DNA of 64,000 nt from Colletotrichum lupini (lineage: Eukaryota > Ascomycota > Sordariomycetes > Glomerellales > Glomerellaceae). Each line of letters opens with the position of its first letter. Positions within the stretch are counted from its first letter, which is position 1. The position numbers and the translations under genes are program-made. Location: assembly GCF_023278565.1 (NCBI RefSeq), contig NC_064677.1, positions 1,612,001-1,676,000 on the forward strand, in the 5' to 3' direction. The notes beneath the pieces were generated by a model that had not been told where the DNA came from, made no database searches, and saw nothing but the letters and a program-made list of their open reading frames with translations. Of the stretch, positions 54,495 to 64,000 are shown one piece after another.

Positions 54495-56237
54495 TTACCC
54501 CCCCCTCTATACTAGAGGGCGCTATTCGTAGTACTAAAAAAATAAACCTTTAAATTACCCCTTATTCTAGTAAATCTATAGCCGTAATTACTATTATTAT
54601 ATTATTATCCTCCCTTAGTAATAGCGAATTACTAGCCGCGGCAGCTTTTATTTATATATTTAAGTTCCGTAGCGGGCCCTTAGTAATTAGGTACTAGTAA
54701 TAGAACGCCTAGAGTACCGCTAGCGTATATCTAAAGCTCTTTATATCGTACTAAGTCGGATCCGTATTATACCCCTTTTAATCCACTTAGTACTATAGTT
54801 TTCCCTTATATAAGCGTAATTTAATAACCTCTAAGACCTCGTACTCTAGTTCGCCGTTATTATTAGTAATTAGTAGTAGTAGGTCTTAGTTCTACCTAAG
54901 TAATAAGTCGTTAGCGGCTTTTCTTAGCTTATTTAGGTAGAAGACCGGGTATACTTAGCTACTTATTAGTAGTTTTATAATTTATATACCCCCCTATCCG
55001 GTACTAATAATAGGCTATGGCCCGGCCTATAGCTATTATAGTTTATTTACGTTAGCGGACTTTTAATACGAGGTATTAATAAAGACCTAGTCTCTTAGTT
55101 TTAAGTCGTCCGGGCGCTAATAATAGTTAGTATACCTCTTATATCGTACCTAAGCGACCTTTATATTACTTTTAATAATCTCCTAGGCCTCGTATATCCC
55201 CTAGGCTATACGCTACGCGTCGGTACGGTTTAGCTTTTTTTTTATAGAGCCGAATTAGTAGGTTCGTTTAGACTAGTTAAAAAAGAGCCGTAGCTAACGA
55301 CCGAATTTTATTTTATATAGTAATAGCCCTATAGTTTCGCTAGGCTAGGTAGTATAAGTAAAGTCGACTACGAGTAGTATATCGCTCTAATTATTTTAGT
55401 ATTAGTTAATTAGTAATCTTAACCGCTATAGGATATACTAGTTTAGTACCTCTATCTAGCTATTTATTTAGGGGTAGTCGGCCGTCGATAGCTATAGCTT
55501 AACCCCGCAGATCTTATAAAGTTCCCCCTAAAAGTCGGAGATAAATTAGGGGCCTCGGTCTAATATAATAGTCTTTAGTAGGCCGAAGATAGGTAGTACC
55601 CGTTCGTAGAACATTCGGCTTATATTTTTCGTTATAATAGTTTTATAATAAGGAATAGATATTACCCTCTTATTTAGGTAGTCTATTACTACCTAAATAT
55701 TATCGAATCTTTTTTAATTAGTAAGGATAGTTATAAAGTCGGTAGAAATATACTATTATAGGTAGTCGGGTACTAGAAGTAGCCTTAGCTCTCCCGGGGG
55801 CTTATCGCGCGGCTTTTATAATTAGTAATAAATATAATAGTTCTATATATATTAGTAAGTATCTACCGTTAGGCCCGGCTAGTAGTATTACTATTTAATT
55901 ATTTTTACGACCTTATTACGCCCTAGGTAGGCGAGGAGCTTTTGCTCGTAGACCTTATAAATAATTATAGTACGAAGGTTCTCTTTTTTAAGTACTACGA
56001 GCTTCCCGTTTATTATTAATAATCCGTCGTTTTAAATAGACTAGCGCTCGCGCCTTTTAGTTACTAGCGCTTATATTAGCGCGAGGGACGCTATAATAAA
56101 GTCTTTATTAAGTTTTAGAATCTTTTTTATTAGTAAATACCCCTAGAGCTCGTCTTCCGGTAAGAGCGAGCTAACTATAAGTTATAGTTAACTAATTATA
56201 GTACTTAATTCTAGCACGTATAGCTTTAACGAGGTAA

Positions 56238-56723
56238 TGCGGGATATTCTTATAAAGGATATAAAAAGTGAATATTCATATAGAAGCAAGAATATATGAA
56301 TATAGGGGAAATAAGCGTATATAAAAGAGGTTTTTGTAGTAAAGAGAGTAATATAGTTGAATTACTATATGAGAAGTTGCTTGCTTAACAAAAGGTCTAG
56401 GTAGGCAAATACACGCCTATATATAGGCATAAAAACCTCCTACTAGAATATTCCATTGCTTATTAATTATGATATAATTAATAAGCGTATACGTAAGTGA
56501 ATGCGTAATCGTAGTACGTAATTCCGCCTCGAGTAAATTCCAGATTATTCAGTTACCTTCCAGTACTTTCCATTGCTCACGTAAGCTTATATAAGCAGTA
56601 TTGCTTATATAATCAATACCTATAATAATCTACAGAAATCGTAGATTAATATGGTATATAGTTTGCTTACGTAATATTGATAATAAGGCGAATAATAAGG
56701 TAAACAAAGTTACTTTCGTAACA
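56238..56723. mobile_element. 486-bp inserted segment, probable solo LTR
   Basis: Starts TGCGGGATATTC and ends TTTCGTAACA (TG...CA). Base composition differs sharply from the surrounding gypsy DNA: CpA and TpG are common, so it was not mutated by RIP. It contains local repeats such as TTGCTTATATAA-like and TAAGCGTATA motifs. Target duplication is not clear (GGTAA before, TTAAT after). Confidence 0.6.
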
Positions 56724-57599
56724 TTAATAGTGCCCATAGCTCCGCTACGATATTAGAGGATAGTAGTCCTAGTAATAAGAGGACTTAGGTCCTATTAGCC
56801 TCTTTTAGTACTTACTAAGTACGGATATCCTCTATTTTTCGTAATAGGGCGTTAGTTAGTACGTTCTCTTTCCCTAGGTAGTAATAAATTTAAAAATTAA
56901 AGTCCGCTAGCGTACCGGCCTAGCGGGCTTATTATAAGTTAAGTAGGCGCTTAGTTATAAAGAATAGTAATAACTAATAGTTTATAATAACGTCGAACTT
57001 ATACTCGTAGTTTATAAGCTCCGCGCGCTATTCTTCTAAGTATAGTACTATTATTAATATTTCTTTATTATAGATAGCGTAGTTAAGCTCTACGCCGCTT
57101 ATCGTTTCTAAATAAAAAGCTACTAAGTACTATAACTTATTATTTTCTTATTATTATAATAGCGCTCTAGTATATACTAAGTTAGAGGCGTCGGTTTTTA
57201 GCCGCATTAGTAGCTCTAGTTTAAAATAATAAAAAATTAGTACTAACGTTAGCACTAGCTTTATAACCTTAAAGGCCGTCTCGTAGTCGGCACTAAAGTT
57301 AAAAAGAACTCCCTTACCCGTTAGTCTTATAAGGGGCCTAGCTAGGCAGCCGTAATCCCTTATAAATCTCTTATAGAAGTTATAGAACCTAAAAAAAGAC
57401 TAGATGCCCTTGAGTAATATAAGTAGCTTTTAATCTCTAATTATAGAGACTTTCTTTTTATTAAGCTATATACTTTTTATAAAAACTACGAAGCCTAAGT
57501 ACTTTATAGAAATAACGCTAAATTTATACTTTTTAATATTTATTTATAAGCCTACTTTCCGTAGGTAGTTTAGTACTTTAGTAACGTGCTCTTAGTATT

Positions 57600-57850
57600 A
57601 GAGGGGGTCGTTTAAGAAAATTAGGATATTATCTATATATGCCGTATAGAAGTCGTCTAGGTACTTTATTAGTATCTCGTTTATATATTGTTAGTATATA
57701 ATAGGCCCGTTATAAAGCCTAAAGGGTACTACCTTATACTTATATACCCCGTAATAAGTTCTAAACGTCGTTAAGTCCTTAGAGGCTAGGTCGAGGCGAA
57801 TACGGTAGAAGGCCTGCTTAATATCTAGTTTAGTAAATACCTTTACCCTA
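57600..57850 (-). pseudogene. gypsy reverse-transcriptase relic
   Basis: Minus-strand translation reads VFTKLDIKQAFYRIRLDLAS, FRTYYGVYKYKVVPFRLYNG, one stop, then LDDFYTAYIDNILIFLNDP. This is the gypsy RT core with YIDN in place of the catalytic YxDD (GAC to AAC, as by RIP). It is well preserved over ~80 codons. Confidence 0.92.
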
Positions 57851-60800
57851 CTTAGCCGCGCGAGGGTCTTATTAATAAGTAGTAATAAGTAGCGGTCTTT
57901 TTTTATAACCTTATTTAGTTTATAAAAGTTAACGTAGAAGCGCAGACTGCTATTATACTTTTTTATAAATAGCGTCGGCGATATAAAAGGAGTATTACCT
58001 AGCTCGATAAATCCTTTTTATAAGTACTCTAGTAAATAGGCTCTTATAGCCTCTAGCTCTAGTACCGACTACTTATATAAAGGATAATAAGTTAGCTTCT
58101 CTTTATTACTATTTAAGAGCTCGATTTTATAGTTATACGGCCTATAAAGTATAAGTATATCGCTAGCCGCTTTATTAAAAACGTCGGTCTAGGGCCGTAA
58201 GTACTTTAGTAAGTTAGTTACTATAAGGTTATGAGTAACCTAGTCGTCGTTATATAAGGGGTCCGCCTCCTCTTTTTTATCCTCTATAATACGGTCTAGC
58301 TTATAAAGTAATATAGAGCCTATCTCGACGTCGTTCTGCCTTAGGTTCCTTTTAAATACGGGAGCGTTAATAAAAGTAATATTTATTTATAACGTTACTA
58401 AGTATAGTTTTTACTATTTAACCCTCTTTATAGGGGCGATAGTAGTACTATTAAGGGCGCGTTTTATTTTCTTTATATTCTTAGCCTCGTTTAACTACTA
58501 TATTTAACGGGCTATTATTTTTAATAGGCATAGTAATATCTTAATTAGCGTGCCCTTTACTTATTATTACTAAAGCTTTTAGTTATAGTAGGTTATATCT
58601 ATCTTAAATAGGTCTTACTAACGGTCGGCGTCGATTTAGTATTATATATCGATAACTTCTAAGGTATATAGGTCCTCGATATCCTTAATAATAATAGAGG
58701 GCGTCTTTTATAGTAATAGGTCCTTAGGCTATATTAGCCGTTAGTAGCGAATATTAGGGTTTACCTCGTAGTATTCGAACTACTTCTGCCCTAGGATTAG
58801 GTTATAGCGGCCCGTATTAAGCTAAAAGAGGGGTACTTTTAAAAAGACCCGTTAATTAATATATAGGTTAGCGGTCTATACTACGTTAGCATTATCTAAT
58901 CGCTTTTTATTAAACCCGGTAGTAGGGATTAGGTATAATAATTTATAAAATAGGGCCGCACAGAACTACTATAATAAAGGGGTTACGTAGTTATTTATAA
59001 ATCCGTACTTATTAGCTCCCATATTAAGTAAGGCTCTTAAGCGAATTCTATATTTATTAAATACTAATATAAGCTCTATTTTAAGGGGCTAACCCCCTAT
59101 AAGATCCTATAGGTTTACTAAATTAATTACTAATTTTCTATCCTTTTTATACGTGTCCCCTAGCTAGGAGTTTATTTTTACTAGGGGGTTTAGTTTTCCG
59201 AACTTAACTCTATCTTAGTAGGGCCTGCGGTAGTATTAATAGCGGCCATAGTGGTTTTTAGCTTTTTAGGGTAGTCTTTAGAAATATATCCGGTATTATT
59301 ATAAACGAAATAAGCGCTACTATCTTTAAGCTTTTAATATAGGGCTTTAGGGATCGTTTTATAAGTAGAGGTACGACCTCGGTCCTATTTAATACCTCTA
59401 GTACTTCTATTATTTCCGCTACTTTTATTACTTTTATTATTTCTACCCGAGGTTTAGTAAGTCTAGTTAAAAGCTTTAACCGCGCGGTCTTTTATAAAAA
59501 GGGGCTATATTATATTAGCTAGCTAGGCGACGTACTTAGTATATTTTTAAAAAGTAGCCGTGTTATTTAAGTACTTTAATATAGCCTAGTTATAAAGATA
59601 TATAAGTAGCTTATTATAAAAACGGCGCTTTTATTAGGACTCTAAAAGCTTATTAATACGCGCGAGTTTAGCGAATATAGAGCGCTTTTAATAAACGTTT
59701 TTAAGCGTAATTATAAGTACGTCTAGCTTATAGCTAGCGTCGTTTATAGTAGTCGGGCTAGTATAAGCCGACTTAAGCTCGTAGAGTAGCTACTCGACCG
59801 TAGTAATCTCGTTAGAAGTTAGTAATAAGTATATAAACTCCGTAGCGCTACTTTTAATTTTATTAATAATATACTCTAGGTAGTACTTATTCGTATTATA
59901 ATTAGCGTTCTCTAAGCGCTTTGTAATATACTAGAGCTAGTAGTCGAACTTAAGGCTAGTATTATTACTTATAAAAGTAGGTACGTTAGGTATTTTTTAA
60001 GAGCCGTGGGTAATAAGATAGGACGAGGCTAGAGTAGTTTTATAGCTATTTTACGTTTTTAAGTATACTAGCCGCTACTTTAGCGCGCTAAGGGTAACGG
60101 TATTTTAAATAGAACTAGCCTAAGAGCCGTTCTCTAATTACTCTAGCTTTTTAGCTATAGCCGTATTATTAGTATAGGCTTAAGTAAGGGCCTCTTTTAT
60201 AATACGGAGCTCTATAATAGTAATACGCATAAGGTCGAGGTTTTTATAAGTTATTACGTATAGGCGCTTAGTATTATTACTTAGCTAGCTAATAGCAGAC
60301 GCTAGGACCTACTTTAATTAGTACTAAGTAATATATATTTTTAGTTACTATTCGATCTACTTAAGTAGGGTCTTTCTGTCGTTTTTAAAGTATAGCTCTT
60401 AAATAAGGTCGAGGTTAATATACTACTTAGTATTCTTTTTAAAGAGGATATCGTTATAGATATAAATAAGCGAAGTAAGCTAGTTAGCTACGTTACTAAG
60501 GTACGCTAGGTAATCGGCCTAGGTAATAAAAGGTAAGAAGCGCTTTATTAACTAGTTAAATAGTGCGACCTCTAGGTCGATAACCGGGAGCTTAGTACTT
60601 TTATTAGGGCTTACGACGCTCTATCGGGACTTATAAAAGCGGTAACTCTATTAAAAACCGTTAGTATAAAAGGAGACCTAGCCTCCCTAGCTATATTCTC
60701 TAATTATTACGTTTAGTAGAGGGGGTATATATTTAGGGGGTATTAATTACGCTACTTATACACGATTAATTTAACTAGCTATCGCTCGGCTCTCTTATAC

Positions 60801-60889
60801 GCTTTTTTAGTAGGGGTAGCTAGTAGTTAATTAATTAAGATATTATCGTTCTGTCTCTAGAGAATAGTTAATTAAGTAACGTTAAGTAG

Positions 60890-61112
60890 TATTACGAAAG
60901 GGAACTCGAGGTAGGTCGGAACGCTACTATATTAACCTAATTAACTAAAGACTTAACGTAAAAAGGAAAAAAACAGAATAGTAAGTAGAAGCTAGTAGGC
61001 TAGCCTTTTGGGCCTAGCGGTCTAGCTCGTCACGTGACTACTAGGAGCTTAGCCTCGCAGCCTGAGGCTAAGCCACAGGGCCCACAGGGCCCTGGTGCCC
61101 ACTACCGTAACA
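60890..61112 (-). repeat. gypsy LTR, right (5' LTR)
   Basis: 223 bp, ends CCGTAACA. The right ~90 bases keep CpA/TpG (for example CACGTGACTACTAGG), unlike the same part of the left LTR. Confidence 0.9.
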
Positions 61113-64000
61113 ATAAGCTTAGCTTTATATTACTTTTTAACGTTAGTTACGTTTAGATTAATAAGGTTAATTTTTTTACCCTACCCTTTTTATTAAAAGA
61201 TAATAGTTTCCCTTTTAATTATAAGAATCTTATTATTAAATACTAGGGGGGTATTTATTATAAGGACCTCTTTTAGTTTCGTTACGAAGCCCGCTTTTTA
61301 AAGCTCTTTATCCTTTTTTTTTATAAAATTAATATTAAATAGGCTTAATATATCGTTAGTTTATATTCTAACGATTTTAAATTAGTTACTTTCGTGCTCT
61401 ATAACTAATAAGTACGGGTTATATATAGAGGTAACTATTAATAGTTAATTAATATAAAAATTATAATAAGTGGCTTATTAATAAGTGCCCGATTTTGCGA
61501 GCTTATATAATAGCTTAAGTACTTTAATAATCGTGCTTTTTAGGTACTTATGAACTATTTTTTTTAGTAAATAGGCTAGGATTTTTTTTATAAGCCCTGT
61601 GGCCGATTAGGTATAGGCCTAGGTAATATTACGGTTTTAAATCTTATATCCCTTTTTCTATAGCGATACTATTAGTATTATTATTAATCGTTAGCTATAG
61701 TACTATATAATAAGCGATTATATAAGTAGCGTTACCTTTTTAACGTTACCGTACCCTTAAATTACGTATTTAGATTTCTTATACGGCTAGGGTGTTTTTT
61801 TTTTTTTAATTTTACGAACTATTTGTAATTTAAATATACGGAGGTTTATATATTTTTCTAGGTTATATAGGATAAATTGATAGACCCCTCGATTGCGAAG
61901 AGTATCTACTTTAATAAGATTTAATCCCTTATATAGCTTTTTAGTAGTTATAATTATGCCTTTTTTACGTAGTTTAACCGCTAGCTCGAAATTAGCTTTC
62001 TCTTTTACTATATAAAAGGTATTAATTACCTCGTTATTAGTAATAAATTACCGCGTTGGGGCTTACTATTATAGGTTTTTACGATGTCTTATTAGTAGTA
62101 TTAGTGCCCTTTTAGTAATTTTCTTTTCCTTATTATTTATTAGTACTACTATAACGATTTTGTTAAGGATAATTTCTTATACCTCTATTATAGGTTATAT
62201 AGTTTCCCCTAGCTTTTTTTTTTTTATAAGTTAGAAATTATTTTATTAGGATCTATATAGTATAGTTTAACTACCGTAATTAATACTTCGAGTAACTAGT
62301 TACGATCTCTCGTAACTATATAAAAGCGCTCGTTAATAGAAATTAATTTATATAGCCTGGCTTATTATTAAGTAATTTTGCGCTATACTTATATATTTAA
62401 ATTTAGTAGTATATTTAAATTATTCCCTATATTGGGCCTATTGTATATAGTAATTACTTTATTAACTTACTTTTTTATACTTATTTCGCGCAATACCTAT
62501 ATTACTTTTTTAATTACTTAGGCTCGTTAGCTTATACTTAGTAATAGTAATAAGGCTAAGGTCGTTTTTAAATATACTCTAAATACTAATAGCGTTAATA
62601 TAAGTCCGTTGGGCCCTATAGTATCGTTATAGTATTTAAGTATTATTTAGAAGTATTCGTTATTAGTAGAATCCAGATTTTCTTTTTTAATAATTTTAAA
62701 TGCCCTTTTTAACTACTAGTATGCCCTCTTTATTTTTTTAATACTATAGTACGCTTTAACGGGTACGATTTTTAGTTATATACCATAGGCCGTCGTATTA
62801 TTTTTAAATTTTACTAATTTAAAGCTAGTACTAGCGTCGGTTTTAATACTATTTAGCGGTCCTTAGTATATATCGATCTAGCTTTTTTATAGGGCTACTT
62901 ATACTATCTTTACTTATAGATCCTAGAGGAATTGCCCTACTTAGAAAGATATAGCTACGTTAATTATATATAATATTAGCTAACTATTTAAATAAAAGAT
63001 ATTAATAACGATTTCTTAGTTAAAATTAAGCTTATTATACAATTTAAACTTAAATTTGCGTAGGCTCTGCATATTTATTTAGTATTAATAATATACTTTC
63101 GTTAACTACTCTAGCGCCCCTATTTTAATATTATTATTACCTAATTACTTTAAGAGGTTATATAGTTTCGTAACTAACGGGTACCCGAATTTTTAATATA
63201 GTTTTCTAAGCTTACTTTTTATTAAGTAATTAATTAACTTCGTATTATTAGTAAGCTTTATAAATATATACCCTTATCGTCGTTCGACTATTTCGAAATA
63301 CTTACTATTAGAGATTCTATTCTTTATATTATTAAATATAATGCTTAGTTAATTTATATTTTTTAGATATAAGAGAAATGGGGTATTAATAGGTAAAATA
63401 TAGAAAGTTATTATTTCAAAGTGCGTCTCTATTTTTATTATACTTAGGGCGACGATTTCCTTACCTAGGCCGAAACTAATCCTTATAATACTTACCGTCG
63501 ACGTATTAAGTATTACTAACGCAATCTTTTATAACGCTTAGAATTACCCTTTTTTTTTAATTAACTATTATAATACCTTAGTATTTAGGATAATCTTATA
63601 GAAATTGTTTAGGCCGTATTTTTCGCTTATATAGAATGCTTATATAAGCTTAGTATTCGAGGGATCTAAGTAGTATAAAAAGGACCCCTCTAGCTACCCT
63701 TAGATATGCTTAGTACTATGTTCTTTTTTTTTAAATATTAAAAAAGATAGCGTCTTCTCTTTAATCGTTAAGAGAATAGGCTTTGGCCCTGTTAGATTTA
63801 CTTTTTTAGCTACCTCTATATTCGTTATTTAAGGGACCTTTTTTTATTATTTATAAATAAAAGCCTACTTATTAAGAGCTTCTACTACTTTCTATTTATT
63901 TAGCTTCGTATATCCTCTAAAGGCTAACGGGGCAAAAAAAGAGTAATTAATATCGTCGATTTTATTATAATTTAATTTATTAATATAGGGGGTAAGATCT

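Larger units (their letters stand above)
54272..61112 (-). mobile_element. Ty3/gypsy LTR retrotransposon nested in the copia copy
   Basis: 6,841 bp with 223-bp LTRs whose termini are inverted (TGTTACG...CGTAACA). Target: copy 1 reads CACGAGCTTAG where this locus has TATATAA | insert | ATAAGCTTAG, giving a 4-bp duplication ATAA. The minus-strand polypurine tract (AGAGGGGGGGGTAA) abuts the left LTR at 54495-54508, so transcription runs right to left. Pol relics on the minus strand identify gypsy. It carries a 486-bp inserted segment at 56238-56723; without it the length is about 6.35 kb. Confidence 0.92.
53247..64000 (-). mobile_element. second Ty1/copia copy, cut by the window end and by a nested gypsy element
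   Basis: Starts with the same LTR as the element at 29816 and then follows its internal sequence. The match is interrupted from 54272 to 61112 by a Ty3/gypsy insertion, and resumes to 64000, corresponding to about 33.7 kb in copy 1. Orientation is the same (minus strand). The RT relic recurs at about 61330-61560. The 5' LTR lies outside the window. Confidence 0.9.

Overview
The window is nuclear DNA of a filamentous ascomycete (Pezizomycotina, probably a Sordariomycete). Three things point there: short GT-AG introns with CTAAC/CTGAC-type branch sites, fungus-restricted families (CFEM-PTH11 receptor, HET domain, UstYa/DUF3328, Zn2Cys6 regulator, HODM-like proteins), and long AT-rich tracts almost free of CpA/TpG but still holding CpG. 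The last is the signature of repeat-induced point mutation (RIP). The species cannot be named from the sequence alone.

Layout. 1-5.5 kb: a CFEM-PTH11 receptor-like gene and a secreted deaminase-like gene. 5.5-10.3 kb: a RIP-degraded repeat. 11 kb: an intron-containing tRNA-Trp. 11.6-20.5 kb: an accessory block with a HET-domain gene, two UstYa-like genes on either side of a Kex2-type repeat precursor (ten identical IPFYP cores), a DOPA 4,5-dioxygenase-like gene and a small cysteine-rich secreted protein. 21.1-29.2 kb: two HODM-like (DUF3445) genes on either side of an EutQ-type cupin and a Zn2Cys6 transcription factor. 29.8-38.2 kb: a RIP-degraded Ty1/copia element with a third, internal LTR and a GTAAG target duplication. 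38.8-45.1 kb: an ammonium transporter gene with an in-frame stop, an AceTr/GPR1-family transporter and a charged repeat-rich secreted protein. 47.8-50.8 kb: a 3.0-kb pogo/Fot1-like DNA transposon that itself carries a 1.1-kb insertion. 51.1-52.3 kb: a GH5 endo-mannanase gene. 52.9-53.2 kb: an SGNH/GDSL esterase pseudogene cut by the LTR of a second copia copy. That copy runs to the window end and contains a 6.8-kb Ty3/gypsy element, which in turn contains a probable 486-bp solo LTR.

How the genes fit together. The most interesting system is the 13.8-19.4 kb cluster. It has the parts of a dikaritin-type fungal RiPP pathway: a secreted precursor cut at KR sites, X-Ala spacers that a Ste13-like dipeptidyl aminopeptidase could trim, a tyrosine-containing core and two HxxHC UstYa-type proteins. 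The adjacent DOPA-dioxygenase-like enzyme suggests an unusual ring-opening step on an oxidised tyrosine. This product logic is inference. The second cluster (two HODM-like proteins, cupin, regulator) may be an amine or secondary-metabolism locus of unknown substrate. Gene islands sit between RIP-degraded repeats, a 'two-speed' architecture, and at least two genes (ammonium transporter, SGNH esterase) look inactivated.
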